A DNA stretch of 64,000 nucleotides from Cacajao melanocephalus (Eukaryota > Chordata > Mammalia > Primates > Pitheciidae): positions 24,283-88,282 of the forward strand of contig CAUYLG010070403.1 of assembly GCA_963573385.1 (NCBI GenBank), given 5' to 3'. How positions within the stretch are numbered: the stretch's first letter is position 1; each line of letters begins with the position of its first letter. A model generated the notes under the pieces. That model saw only the letters and a program-made list of their open reading frames with translations. It did no database searches and was not told the origin of the DNA. Position numbers and translations under genes: made by a program. This document shows positions 34,070-47,348 of this stretch, piece after piece.

Positions 34070-34210
34070 CTCTGTTCTTGGGATATAGTGGCCAAAGCAG
34101 TTGCTGGAGAATCAGGAGGCCTGGATTCTAGGATTAAGCTGTATGACTTTAAAAGATTATTTAAAATTTTAGACTTGCTTTTCCATCCTCAAAAGGAAGA
34201 TAATACTTTT
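34070..34210 (+). repeat. MIR fragment
   Basis: gaggcctggattctaggatt, aagctgtatgactttaaaag and cttttccatcctcaaaagga follow the sense MIR order. Confidence 0.55.
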
Positions 34211-34310
34211 GAAAGTTTTTTATTTGAAAAATGCAAAAAATAAAAAAAATTAAATTGCTCATCACTCCACTGCACTTTTTGAAGCATATATCTATAAAAA
34301 GAAGTGGCAC

Positions 34311-34626
34311 CGGGGGAGGCGCAGTGGCTCACACCTGTAATCCTAGCACTTTGGGAGGCCGAGGGAGAAGGATCTCTTGAGGCCAAGAATTCAAGAGCAG
34401 CCTGGCCAACATGGCGAAAACTCATCTCTACTAAAAATACAAAAATTAACTGGGCGTGGTGGCTCATGTTTGTAGTCCCAGCTACTTGGGAGGGTGAGAC
34501 ACAAGAATCACTTGAACCCTGGAGGTGGAATTTGCAGGGAGCTGAGATCTCGCCATGATACTTTAGCCTGGGCAACAGAGAGAGATTCTGACCCAAATAA
34601 ATAAATAAACGAACAAAACTAAAAAT
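34311..34626 (+). repeat. Alu, full length
   Basis: Both arms (cacctgtaatcctagcactt, cagcctggccaacatggcga, cccagctacttgggagggtg, ccatgatactttagcctggg) and an (aaat)n tail. Flanks aagaagtggcac (34299-34310) and aagaactggcac (34627-34638) are the target duplication. The 149-codon minus frame here is Alu antisense. Confidence 0.92.
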
Positions 34627-34679
34627 AAGAACTGGCACTGCCCCTTTTCTAGCCCAACAATACCATCACAAAGCTTGAT

Positions 34680-34910
34680 TCATATCTTTCTAGGCTCATA
34701 CAAATTCATAATTATATATAATGTGAGATTTCTATTTTTATGATTTTTTAAATAGAAAAATGGAATGATACCGTACATATTATTCTAAAACTTTTTTTTA
34801 ATTTAACAATATGGCATTATTCCACTTCACCCTGATTCTATTTTGGTGGTTGCAAAATATTCCATTGCATGAATGATAACTTATTTGTCTAGCAATCTTT
34901 TTCCATGGTC
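34680..34910 (-). repeat. Possible L1M-like 3' fragment, reverse strand
   Basis: aatggaatgataccgtacat, caaaatattccattgcatga and aatgataacttatttgtcta resemble the antisense 3' region of old L1s. Weak. Confidence 0.4.
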
Positions 34911-37899
34911 TTTTGTAATGTCCAAAGAAGAAGGTACATGAGAAAATGCTTTGTAAAACCATAAGTCATAGTTTAAATATAGAGCATTATTTTGATTATG
35001 AAACAAAAATATATAACATAACTATACTGGTTTTAGCTTCCTAGCTCCAAATGTAAACACTCTTGATGTACAAAGAGAGAAGTAATATGCTACCTGTAAT
35101 GCAGTATCACCATGGTCATCTGAAAACCTGATTTATTGCAGGGGTTTAGAAAGAACTATTGATAGTTGAATGTACAATAAAACTTCTAATAGGTCCTTGC
35201 TGGGAGGGAAATCCATTTTTATTCAATGGGTAGCCTCTATTTATTCAGCTACCTTATATTCTAACATAAAATTTTAAATTCTTACATGTTGTCCTTGTAA
35301 GTACAAATGAATTGAACGCAAAAACTATAAAGTGAAGTGTGTGGAGAAAAAGATGTACTGATGTCATCTGATACAAAGAGTAAAATGAGCTTTTTGGTTT
35401 TTGTTTGTTTTGTATGTGTGTCTTTATTATGTTTGTTTTATTTTATTTTAAATTATCCCTGGACTAGAAATGGAGCATTAGCAGATCTTTTGTCAAGAGA
35501 CAGAAAATTGTAAATTTTTATTTACAAAAGATTGTAATTTTTATTAAGAAAACAGAAACGGAATTTTCTATCTGATATGCTATTTACAAATTTAAAATAA
35601 AATTTTACCATTAAGCTTGTGTATAAGGGAAATACATGGGTCTTAACTTCCCAAGTACACTAAGATCGAATAATTGGAAAATTCTCCACTTCATTGTGTC
35701 TATGTAAACATAAGCGGTGGTGTACGACAGAATTTGCCTCACTACAGTGACTTATGAAAAGTGGTGACACCTGATGGAACCTTCTCCTAAAGACAGGGTT
35801 GAGATACACGGTTTATAATCTGCTAATAAACAGTGTAGTCCTCTTTCTTGTCTAAGGGCTGAAGGACAGAGGGTAGACAGCCTCTGCTACTACCCACCAC
35901 TCTGTAAAAGTTCCAAATTGCAGGCTGCGAGTTAGATCTCTGGGAACGTGCCCTTCACTGGAAGGAAAATCACCACTGCTGCAGCAGAGTCTAGACCACC
36001 GCCAGGCAACCTATGGATACATGGCAGCCATCCATTGATGGGGACTGTGGTTCTCGGCCTTCATTCCTCCATATCACATGTGACTGATGTTGTTTACAAG
36101 CTCAGCTTGTGAATACAGACATCCACAGGCTGTAGGTGCTATTCCTGGCATATTCTCTTTGCCTACCAGTCAAGAAAACATGTCAGAATGCAACAGAAGG
36201 GAAGGTTACATTAATATCGTCTGTAATATCTTCCGATGTGCGAAAACTTTGGCACTTTGTGCACAACCAATCATGACCACCGCCCCCCCCCTCCCCCGTA
36301 TGTCCCAGTACTATAACTCAGGACCATTGGACAAGGTAATTGTTCAGATCTCTGGACATATGACATTTCTGACTCTACAAAAGACAGACAGATCCTAGCC
36401 ACAACCAGGAAGTAATTCCTCATAGGACTTTGATTAACCTGATTGATTTTGTACAGAAACATCCAGAAGGCTGGCTCAGAACTGGGCTTTCTCTCCCACA
36501 CATGAAACACAACATTTCTTAACATGTGGCCTAGAGAAAACTTCCCTCTGCTCCCCCTCCCTGTCCACAAACTCCAAAAGACTTATCTGCTTCTGGCTGA
36601 AGCCACATTTGCATAAGATGGTTACAGAAAATAAGTGGAAACCCAGCTCTGCAGCATGCAAAAGTGCATCCAGGGAAAGGCTGACAGAGCACAGGATCCA
36701 AAAAGCCAATGAGACCAAGCCTCAAATAATTGAGTATCAACTGTCCCTTTCCTGGTCACTCCCATTTTCTTTAATTCTAGGTCACTGAATAAAAATTTTT
36801 CATGATAGTCTCTTCTCTCTAATTAAACTTATCCAGAGACAGTTCTAAAAATCTGCCTCTGGAAAGCAAATTTATGGTGTTATCCTCACCCTGGGAGAAG
36901 GGAAGAGTGGAGTTCTTTGTATAAAACTCTCTCCCAACCCTGCAAATAATATATTTTCACAATTGGTGGATATTTATACCCCTCTTGTTGACTTTTGTCT
37001 CTGTTGTCCTGTTGAATGCTGATCTCATTGCACTTAAATGTTCGCCCATGCAAGGGAAGTGTCACTAAATGCTGCTGCTTGCTGAGCTGTTGATTTTGCA
37101 TGGATAGAGCACTGTGATAATGCCCTGCTGAGCTAATCCTCACAGGAACGAAAGTTACACTCACATTGTTACTCTCCCTTTGTAAAGGAGTTCTGTATTT
37201 AGTCTTGTGTTTCTGAAACACGAAGGCACATGTCATAAAAATGCTCTGCATATAAATGAAATAATGTAAAGCAATTATGATGCTTGTTAAGAATGCAATG
37301 ATATGATTATGAAATGTAGAGTGTTAATGAATAAAATATATTTTAACTTGTTCAAAATTATTTGCCTCTTTTCTGAATTCAGTGTATGCAACTAAAATAA
37401 GGAAAGATGCCACATTGAAGTGGTGTGTGAAGGCCAGAAACCTAAACACAACAGAGTCAAAAGCCAGAAACTAAAAAGTCAAGTTCACTGTGTTATCTAT
37501 ACTGGCTGTTTATATGGTTCAAATTATCAGGTTAATTGACACATCTCCACTTTACTTCAGGCTGTATAGATGGAGCTTTGTCAAAATTAGATGCTTCATA
37601 AATGGCTCTTTCGATGTTATCTTTGAATTCATCTCCTTACCAAAGAAGGGCTATTAAAGCAGCTTCTACAGTGGCAACGATCTTTCCAACCAAAGTAAAA
37701 CAGCTAAATGCTTAATAGGCCCAATTCTCTGCAGAAGCCTCTGTTCACTAACCCCCTGAGGCAAAGCTGCTGGGAATAAGGATGTAGCAAACTCTAGCAC
37801 TTAGGGAGCCACAGGAAGAGGTGGGGTAAAGAAAGGCAAGGGAGTAGATGGAGTTTTTTCCCACCTACCTTCAGGGCACTTAGCAGTGATAATGGGACT
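34911..37899. other. Unassigned region, about 3 kb
   Basis: No family confidently recognised. 35000-35700 is AT-rich. 35860-36870 is more GC-balanced, with a C-run at 36281-36297 and aataaa at 36788; this could be an old LTR but I cannot show edges. Minus frames of 99 and 121 codons (36271-36570, 36886-37251) have no recognisable domain. 37480-37720 looks like complex unique sequence. Confidence 0.4.
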
Positions 37900-38459
37900 A
37901 TGAATAATCAACTTCCTTCATGACCTTAGGGCGCTCAACCTATCAGGCCCACTACTGCTGTTCTTCTTTACACCTCCAATCTCTCCCACCTCCTCTCCCT
38001 TTTAGCTCATGTCTTTGGGACCTGTTGTCAAAGAACATTGACATATCACCCAGGAATCCTTCCCCTTCCACCCATGCTTACAAACCATTGTCCATCTACA
38101 GACATCTTTCTTCTGTTAGCCAAGGTAAACTCCTCAATCTGGACTTTGCAGCCCATTCCTTTATAACTTCTCAGGGGCTTTATACCACTGTCAAATGCAA
38201 CCTCCCTTTTCTATATTCAACTGAGTCGTTTAAATTGTAGACTTCACTCTGGCATTAAATATCGAAAATTTCATTCCACCAGAGTAGGCTTGTTTTATTA
38301 CATGTATGTCCCAAATATTGCATGGGATGTATTTATACTGAAAAAGTATTTGCGGTTTATCTGAAATTCAAATTAAACTGGGCATCCTGTATCTTTACTT
38401 GCTAAATCTGGCAACTGTACACTAGAGAGGTCTTTCTTTACAGCCCACTTCAGAAAATA
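37900..38459. other. Unassigned CT-rich sequence, possibly degraded L2
   Basis: A 106-codon plus frame (37920-38240) lies here. The CT-rich style resembles the neighbouring L2 but no landmark is secure. Not supported as a gene. Confidence 0.35.
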
Positions 38460-38705
38460 GCACTATTTTTCTGCAGACAGTTTCTATCACCTTTATTTAT
38501 CTTCATACATGATCACCACTGGGCATAGCACATGTTTATATGTTTGCGCATTGTCTGTGTCTCTCCATCTCCCTACTAGAATGTAGGGGCCATGGAAGCA
38601 GTAGCTTTCAAAATTTTCTGTTGCATTCCCATTGCCTAAAACAGGGTGTAGCATGACATTACGATTTAATTAATAGTTTTTGAATAAATAAATGCTTGAG
38701 TTTCT
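38460..38705 (+). repeat. L2 LINE 3' end
   Basis: ctccctactagaatgtaggg, ccatggaagcagtagctttc, ttgcattcccattgcctaaa, acagggtgtagcatgacatt and gaataaataaatgcttgag match the sense L2 terminus. Confidence 0.75.
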
Positions 38706-38719
38706 CTTATTTTAAAATA

Positions 38720-39960
38720 ATTGTCACTCAACACCACAATCTCTCTAGCTCTACTCCTTCACTTCTCTCTCCCATTTCAGAATCAGATTTTTAAAAACGG
38801 GTCTTACTATCCACTATCCCTATGACTTCATCTCTCAATTCCCTGTCTTCCTACTCCACTCTGGCTCTGGTTTTATCATTCCAACAAAACAGCTCCGGAT
38901 AAGGATTACCTTCATGTTGTTAAATCACTTGGACATTTTTTTACCCCCATCTAATCTCCCAAGATGTGATGCTATAAACCACTTCCCACTTCACGAAATA
39001 ACCCCCCGTTTCACTGGCAATGCACTCTCCTGGTTTTCCTCACTCCTTCTTAGTATTCCTTGTTAATTTGTCCTTCTCTACCTGGCCTTTAACATTTGGA
39101 GTTAGGCCAGGTGTGGTGGCTTACATCTGTAATCCCAGTGCCAGGAGTCTGAGATCAGCCTGGGCAACAGAGTGAGATCCCATATCTACAAAAAAAATTT
39201 TTAAATAGCCAGATGTGGTGGCATGCACCTGTAGTCCTAACTATGCCAGAGGCTAAATCAGGAGGATTGCTTGAGCACAGGAGTTTAAAGCTAGAGTGAG
39301 CTATGATTGTACCCACTGCATTCCAGCTTGGGTGACAGAGCAAGACTGTATCTCTTTAAAAAAGAAACAAAACAAAACTTGGAGTTAGTCTAGGCCCTGT
39401 TTTCTCTTCGTTCTATGTTCTCTCCCTTGGGTAATCTCATCTATGCCCATGGCTTCAATGACCATTTATTTACTAATGACTCCCAAAATATCCAGCCCAA
39501 ATATTTCGGAGTCATCAGCAAATAAACTCAATTGTCTAAGACTGAATTTAAGACATCCTCTGCTCACCCTAACCCCGGCTGTCTTCTATTGTTTCACATC
39601 TCATTGAATGACACTTTCATGCATCTAAAGGCACAAGCCAGAAAACTAACAAACAGTCATCCTGGGCATGTGTAAATCTCACTTCCCAAATAGTTCTTGA
39701 ATCTATTCATTTCTCTGTATCTCCATAGTCACCTAGTACAAAAAAGTGTTACCTCTTGCTAGACCACTCAATAGCTTCTTAACTAAAAGAGCTATATTCA
39801 TTGACTCAGATCTACTTCCAGTCTGTTCTCTATATTTACAGCTAATGTGATTTTTTTTTCACCTGTTGAAAATTCTTCATTGGTTTCTCAGGGGTCCCCA
39901 ACCTCTCTTTTCAGTTTTACCCCTGCTACTTTCTTATTCTTTCAGCTGCAGCAACACTGG
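38720..39960 (+). repeat. L2 ORF2 3' region, split by an AluJ
   Basis: Sense L2 ORF2-end landmarks: tcactggcaatgcactctcc, tggttttcctcactccttct, ctcccttgggtaatctcatc, tatgcccatggcttcaatga and ctaatgactcccaaaatatc. The Alu at 39105-39377 interrupts between ttggagttag and its duplicate. It encoded part of an L2 reverse transcriptase once; no frame survives. Confidence 0.75.
39105..39377 (+). repeat. AluJ with deletion in left arm
   Basis: Starts gccaggtgtggtggcttaca. The left arm jumps from aatcccagtg straight to ccaggagtctgagatcagcc, a deletion of about 40 bp. The right arm and A-rich tail are present. Flanks tttggagttag (39094-39104) and cttggagttag (39378-39388) form the target duplication. 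Confidence 0.9.
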
Positions 39961-40140
39961 CCAGGAATTAGTTTCTTAAATGCAACTATACAACTCTATT
40001 GAGAGGGCTAGATGAGAAACTAAATTACAAAATAATGAGGCTCAAATAGTGAGGTAGTGAGAAATAACACCACATATGAAAATCAGCCATCTGTGATCTG
40101 CCAAAACTATCATATAAAATTTAGGGTCAAAAGGTCCTTC
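39961..40140. other. Unassigned sequence
   Basis: Nothing recognised. Confidence 0.3.
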
Positions 40141-40144
40141 ACAT

Positions 40145-40265
40145 ATCATCTGGTCTAATTCTCTCCCCACAAATAAGAAAATGAGGGCCCAGAAAGAAGA
40201 GACTGACCAAAGTCACACAGCTATTCAGTGGCAGAGCTAGGAATAAGCCTTCAAACTCAATAATC
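40145..40265 (-). repeat. MIR-family fragment, reverse strand
   Basis: catctggtctaattctctcc, aagaaaatgagggcccagaa and agtcacacagctattcagtg with gcagagctaggaataagcct match the antisense MIR core. Confidence 0.65.
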
Positions 40266-42272
40266 AATAACTTTGCAAAGAAAAATTTTAAAAAATTTTT
40301 TAATTTTTTAAATTTTGTTTCAATAGTTTTGGGGGAACATGGAAAAGTGGATGCAGGAAAAGTTCCTTAATGGTGATTTCAGAGATTTTGGTGCACCCAT
40401 CACCTGAGCAGCATACACTGTACCCAATATTTGTAATCCCTCACCCCTTCCAAGTCTTCCCCCAGAGTCTCCAAAGCCCATTCTAGGATTCATATGTCTT
40501 TGCGTTCTCATAGCTTGGCTCCTGCTTATAAGTGAGTACATATGATATTTGTATTTTTTTCCCATTCCTGAGTTACTTCACCTAGAATAATGGTCTCCAA
40601 CTCCATCTGGGTTGCTGCAAATGCCATTATTTCATTCCTTTTTATGGCTGAGTAGTATTCCATGGTATATATACCACATTTTCTTTATTTGTTGGCTGAT
40701 GGGCATTTAGACTGGTTCCATATTTTTGCAATTGCGAATTTTGCTGCTATAAACATGTGTGTGCAACTGTCCTTTTTCACATAATGACTTCTTTTCTCTG
40801 AGTAGATATCCAGTAGTGGGATTTCTGGATCAAATGGTAGTTCTACTTTGAGTTCTTTAAAAAATATCCATCTTGTTTTCCACAGTGGTTGTACTAGTTT
40901 ACATTCCCACCAGCAGTTTAAAAGTATTCCCTTTTCACCACATCCATGTCAACATCTGTTGTTCTTTTATTTTTTATTTTTCAATTAAGGTCATACTTGC
41001 AGGAGTAAGGTGGCATCACATTGTGGTTTTGAGATGCATTTCCTTGACAATTAGTGATGTTAGGCTTTTCATTTCATGCTTGCTGGTCATTTTTATATCT
41101 TCTTTTGAGAATTGTCTTTTTATGTCCTTTGCCCACTTTTTGATGGGATTATTTGTTTTTTTTTTCCTTGCTGATTTATTTGAGTTCCTTGTAGATTCTG
41201 GATATTAGTCCTTTGTCAAATGCATAATTTATGAAGATTTTCTTTTAATCCATAGGTTGTCTGTTATTCTGCTGATTATTTCTTCTGCTGTGCATAAGTT
41301 TTACAGTTAATTAAGTTCCATCTATTGATAATTGTTTTTGTTGCATTTGCTTTTTGGTTCTTTGCCATGAACTCTTTGCCTAAGCCAATATCTAGAAGAG
41401 TTTTTCCAATGTTATCATCTAAAATTTTTACAGTTTCAGGTCTTAGGCTTAAGTATTTTATTTGAGTTGATTTTTGTATAAGACGAGAAATGAGGATTCA
41501 GCTTCATTCTTCTACATGCAGCTTGCCACTTATTCCAGCCTCATTTATTGAATTGGGTGTCCTTTCTCTACTTTATGGTTTTGATTGCTTTGCTGATGAT
41601 TAGTTGGCTGTAAGTATTTGGCTTTATTTCTGGGTTCTCTATTCTGTTCCATTGGTCTACATGCCTATTTTTATATCAGTACCATGTTGTTTTGGTAACT
41701 ATAGCCTTGTGGTGTAGTTTGAAGTCAGGTAATGTGATGCCTACAGAGATTGTTTTGTTTTGTTTTTTGTTTAGTCTTGCTTTGGCCATGCAGACTCTAT
41801 TTTTTTTTTTTTTGGTTCCATATGAATTTTAGGTTGTTTTTTCTAGTTCTGTGAAGAATGATGATGGTTCTTTGATGGCAATTGCATTAAATTTGTAGAT
41901 TTTTTTGGTAGTATGGTCATTTTAACAATATTAATTCTACCCATCCATGAGCAGAGGATATGTTTCCATTTGTTTCTGTCATCTATAATTTCTTTCAGTA
42001 GTGTTTTGTAGTTTTCTTTGTAGAGATCTTTCACCTCCTTGGTTAGGTACATTCTTAAGTCTTTTACTTTACTTTTTTAAGTTATAAAAGAAATTTAGTT
42101 CTTTATTTGATTGTCGTCTTGGTCATTGTTGGTGTATAGCAGTGCTACTAATTTGTGTACATTGATTTTGTATCCCAAAACTTCACTGAATTCATTTATC
42201 AGTTCTAGGAGCTTTTTGGATGAGTCTTTAGGGTTTTCTCGGTATACAATCATACCATCAATGAACAGCTAG

Positions 42273-42667
<395 letters not shown>

Positions 42668-42684
42668 GGATGCCCTTTATTTCT
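42668..42684. repeat. Alu target duplication, right copy
   Basis: ggatgccctttatttct, pairing exactly with 42296-42312. Confidence 0.95.
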
Positions 42685-42806
42685 TTCTCCAGTCTGATTG
42701 CGCGGGCTAGGACTTCCAGTACTATGTTGAATAGAAGTGGTGAAAGTGGGCATCCTTGTCTTGCTTCAGTTTTCAAGGGGAATGCTTTCAACTTTTGACC
42801 AGGTTG

Positions 42807-43727
42807 AAAAAGCCTGCTATAGACAGGTGCCAGTATATGGATGGGGCCAGGATTGGCACCTTGGTGGGACAACTGATCAATATGTAAGTAACAACAGGAT
42901 TCATAACAAACCAACTAAAAGTTCACCTTCTGAGTCTGACACATAAACTAACTGGGATTTTCACAAGGACTTTCTTCTTTCTTCCATGAGTACTAAAAAT
43001 AATCAACTGGGTATCCACTGAAAGTTACAAAATGAGGGCAATAGACTTAAGCACTACTATTTCCTCACAATTAGGCAAAAGTTCATTGGAAAGATCCTAG
43101 TCCATTTCCTTTCAAAGGAAATTTCAAACTACAGAGCACAATCCATACTTTGAAACCAAAGTTGTTCAACCACCAGGGGAAGCTTTCTGGAGGACTCTTC
43201 TATTGAGATCAAGGGAGGCTGAGTAAATACCCTGTGTATGCTTATCACTATGGGCAATGAAGCGTAAATGAGTATGAAAGTTGCCTTTTGGTGTCAAAAG
43301 ACCTTACAAGATTCTTTCCCAAATGGGATTGGAATTATTAGTAAATTTTTTTAGCTAAAAGGCACTGTTTATCAGCTGTAAGTATTTTTAATTGGTTTCC
43401 AGGGAACACCTGTGTTAGGGTTACAAGCATCAAAGGTGATAAACAACTTAATTATCCTCCCAGAACCATTAGGAAAAAGTATCACTGTTGGTGAGCTTTC
43501 TTTGATGCCTTCTTTTGAAATGCCATCCTGCTACTATTGTGGGGCTATTTGTAGTTTATTTCCTGGAGCTTTCATGCTACCTTCATACATAGAAAAGGCT
43601 GTTAGAAGTAGATTAATGAAATTAAGAACATTTGCACCACTGGTCAAGTGTATCTTAAGCTACATTGGACATAGCTCCTCCTTGGAGAAGTAGCAAGTTA
43701 GAGGTAATCAGAAAACTACAGGATAAT
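42807..43727. other. Unassigned sequence
   Basis: A 93-codon plus frame (43412-43693) shows no recognised domain. Nothing else recognised. Confidence 0.4.
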
Positions 43728-43770
43728 TTTTAATTTTTTTTTTTTTTGAGATGGAGTCTTGCTCTGTAGT
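43728..43770 (-). repeat. Alu stub: T-run plus ~22 bp of Alu end
   Basis: A T-run of about 14 followed by gagatggagtcttgctctgt and then unrelated sequence. This is the extreme 3' end of an Alu with its tail, either a very short truncated insertion or a later deletion product. Confidence 0.8.
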
Positions 43771-43985
43771 CATTAGCATTTTGGTCTTACCATCCTCTTT
43801 TACTTCTCTAACACATAGAATAATTTTCTGATTCGCACTTTCACTTGTTGAAATATCTTTTTACCTGGCAGAAATGAATTAAAAATTATGTTTTGAACTC
43901 CTTAAGAAGAGGTATTATAGAGATTCAGGGGAATTCACTATAATCATTTTTAAGTACTTCGTGTTTTAAAAACTGCTGACTGTGA
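43771..43985. other. Unassigned sequence
   Basis: Nothing recognised. Confidence 0.3.
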
Positions 43986-43989
43986 TAAA

Positions 43990-44110
43990 AATCACAGAGT
44001 TGCAAAAGGACCACAGGGAATCCATTCCTGTCTCACTTCATGAATGAGGAAACTGAGGCCCATCCGTGACATGAAGTGATCAGCTCAGGGCTTTTGCCAA
44101 ACTACCCCGT
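43990..44110 (-). repeat. MIR-family fragment, reverse strand
   Basis: tgaatgaggaaactgaggcc, catccgtgacatgaagtgat and cagctcagggcttttgccaa follow the antisense MIR core. Confidence 0.55.
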
Positions 44111-46452
44111 GGCCTTCTCACTTGATTCTGCTGAGGGAAATCATGCATCATGGCTGGAACTAGGATCATGTTAAATAACTGTCTCCACATGATATCTTTG
44201 GTAATGGATAGAATTAAAGGGAAGCACAGTGGCCACCATCCTTTCAGCCCTGCCTCAAATTGGCAATCTACCAACTAGGCCAAACATTAATTTCCCCAAA
44301 CCATTGTGAAGCATGAAATGTGATATCACAAAAAAAATGTCAGCTGGACATTAAAATCAGAACTTAAAAAAATACCTAACTTAATCACTTTGGATTTAAA
44401 CAGAGAATAAAGCAACTGATACTCCCTTGGCACGACTTGATCCAAAAGGGGTAGGACCTTCTTTTAGCACCAGTAGGTCTATTAGCATGGGGCTCCGGGC
44501 TTATGACAGGGCTTGTCTCCCTTCACATTTATCTGTACCATCATCAATTACCCCTTCTCCTTTTCCCTTGTTCAACTGGTCAGCTTCAATTTCTTTCTGA
44601 ATGTTGGTGAAAATTTTTTATTGAAAAACAAACGGTCCAGCAATATCTTTTTATATAATACAAGCTTTAAAAAGGAGAGTGTATGTGTGCTGCAATCTTA
44701 TAATTCCATATTTGATTTGTGGTATGTTTTGGCTCCAGGAAGGCATTTTAAGAATACTGGTTATCTCAAACCTAACTACTCCAGTTTGTAGACAAAGGAA
44801 CAAGTAGAAAATGTCATGCTCTCTGCGGACTGCAACACCCCTGCTCTACCTATTTCACGACAACCTTACTTCTGAGATCTTTCTAAAGGAAGCAGGCAAA
44901 AGTGATCCTTCTTCCTGAGTTCCAGTTTTATACCAGAGAAAGACAGACATCTTCCTTTTCTGGGTTCTATTACTACTAACAGAGAAAGGGAAAGACTATG
45001 AGTCTTACAGTGTTCAGCTGGCAATCAGCCCAGGGCCAGCCATATTTGACTGCCTGGTAAATTCTGTCTGCCAGTATTGATAATGGTTGTTGACAAACTC
45101 ACAGGATTATGGCAGCTTGAAACAATCACTTTCAGAAGAATAAATAATGTTTGTTTTTTTAGTGACTAAAACTCATACTTAAGAATTCTGCATCTCCAAA
45201 ATACCACCCCTGAGTTTTCCTCAGGCTTTTTTTTCTACTATAAACACAACAAAGAGACAGAACACAAGTTCAACAGTAACTGTGGCTCTCTGTGACAATG
45301 ACTTTGTAGATTCCCTTAAGGGAGCCCTTTCATTCTTAGAATATTTGCCCTGATTTACTTATGCAGTTGTTTTCTAAAATAATTAGACCTATGGTTATTA
45401 AAATGACAAAATTAATAGAAGGATTGCTATCCCAGCATCTTTCTTCCCGGTCAGTCCAGGATTGGGGCTTCGGGTTCAGATCGAACCTCAATACTTGTAG
45501 AAGGCAAAGCTGCAACCCAGGTAATTTCTGTCTTGGGAGATTTTCTTTTTTTGTAGGGGAGATTTTTCATCTCCACTTCTTACTTCTAAGCTACTCCCTA
45601 ATAATTTTTTGTCCCAGATTAGCCCAGAGCAACCTCATTGTATAATAGCATTTGAAGAGTGTCTGACCCCCCTAAGGAGTTCATCTCATTAATGCCATCC
45701 TACCTCCTTTACTGAAACTATAGCTTGCCAGATCATCAGCATTCTTAGCCAAACTGTGTATCCCATATCCATTTCCTTAAGATCTTGTAGATAATCAGTA
45801 AGAGATTTCATACATCAGCACATGATAAGGTTACAGGGGCAATATCGTATAGCTCTTAAGAGTATATGATTTAAAGTCAAATTGTAATAATTGCAACTTT
45901 TTAAAGGCTCCATAAAGCAGATCTATCACTATTGGATTGTTATTGTTATTAACAACAACAGCAACAACAGCTATTAATGGTATACTGACCATCTTCTCCA
46001 AGTAGTATTGTTTTTCTAGAGGCTTTCAATGATTTTACCCTTTGAAGGGGGGAATGTGAAGTTTCTGTTTCTAGATACCCAAGAAGGGCATGATCTTGCT
46101 GAGATTTCTTTTTTTCAAACTTTTTAAGCCCTCTCCTGTCCTGCACTGAAGGCTGGGCCTGCTCAGGGTTATGGGGGTCTCCAGCCTTGATCAGTTAGAA
46201 GCTACAGGAAAGGCTGAAATATCACATGGAGATACAGAATTGGCCAGATCGGGTAGCCAAGAGTGTGGCCACTTTAAGTCTCCTGACTTCCTCTTTTCTC
46301 AAGAGCCCTAACTTCCAAGGCTGAGATTCATTAGGTATCCTTAAACTCCATGTAGGATGAGCAGACGAGAAAAGTAAGGAGTTTCCTTTCTCTAACCCCA
46401 GGAATTTTGATATTCCACATAAGAGTTTTCAAGAAATGAAGACTGCTTTCTA
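44111..46452. other. Unassigned region, about 2.3 kb
   Basis: No repeat family confidently recognised; frames of 92-94 codons at 44513 and 45361 lack domains. A small (CAA)n-type patch with inverted symmetry (ttattaacaacaacagcaac) lies near 45943-45968. Confidence 0.4.
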
Positions 46453-46490
46453 ACGTGTGTGTGTGTGTGCACGCACGCACGCACACATGT
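46453..46490. repeat. (TG)n-(CACG)n alternating purine/pyrimidine tract
   Basis: 38 bases of strict purine-pyrimidine alternation: acgtgtgtgtgtgtgtgtgc, then cacgcacgcacgcac and acacatgt. It is self-complementary around the centre. Classic Z-DNA composition; likely length-polymorphic. Confidence 0.95.
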
Positions 46491-47348
46491 AAGCACTGGA
46501 CAAATGAACACCAACCGCCTCTTAATGCACAAGAGGTAGCACTGGAATTAGCATCTGAACCACTTGTAAGTGGAACTAGCAGAGTGGTGATAAAATTCTA
46601 GAGGGAGCCATTGTGCCCCACTATTTAAGATTGATTGTGGGCCTTTCTCACTTCTGGTGCAGTAACTAGAGTGTCCTCATCTGCAAGGATGCTAACACTA
46701 AGCCATATTCCAAGAACTAATGCTTTGTTGGCTTTGGCTACTACATTGTGCTGGCTCTAAAATAGAACATATTTCTCAAGTGAGTTAATGCCTATTAACC
46801 ACTTTGTTGTAATGTTTAATTATCATAAATGACACTTAATTGTTTAATTACTAGACCAAAGGGTAGATAAGAACTTGCTGCAAGGAAGACATAAGACTAA
46901 GCCTCTCTCTATATAAAAAGGTATATATATAATATATACATATGTACCATACATGTTCATATATATCTAGAAGTATTTTTATATGAGTGTTATGTATAAA
47001 TCAATACTTGCACATATTTTCAACATCCCAAATTGTCATGGGTTTGATTCAGTGGTCATACAAATGGATTGCAGGAGAGATGTAGCCAAAATAAAGTAAT
47101 GGTTTGGTTGGCTCAAAATGTGAACTCCCTTTAAACAAGGCTGCTTTAGTAACAGTGTTACTACCAGCCTGTTACTAAAGACCACTCTGTTGAGTAACAT
47201 TATCTTGTCCTCTTGCTGCTCTCCTCTTTGAGAAAATAATTTTCAATGTGGGGTGAACCTATAGTGATTGGAATGCACATAGTACCAATTCCATATGGAG
47301 GGAGGGTGGGCTAAGGAATAAAGCTTTTTGCTGGAGTCTAGTACTTAC
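46491..47348. other. Unassigned sequence with AT-dinucleotide patch
   Basis: A TA/AT-rich patch lies at about 46908-46970 (ggtatatatataatatatac). Nothing else recognised. Confidence 0.4.

Noticed and set aside
34189..34638. 149-codon minus frame
   Set aside because: It is the antisense translation of an Alu plus its flank, a common artefact.
36886..37251. 121-codon minus frame
   Set aside because: No recognised domain, no splice or promoter context; length is within what chance gives over 64 kb.
44870..44905. Minus-strand pyrimidine tract plus AG close to GAA|GTAAGG
   Set aside because: The enclosed exon would be about 13 nt; it illustrates how often splice-like pairs occur by chance.
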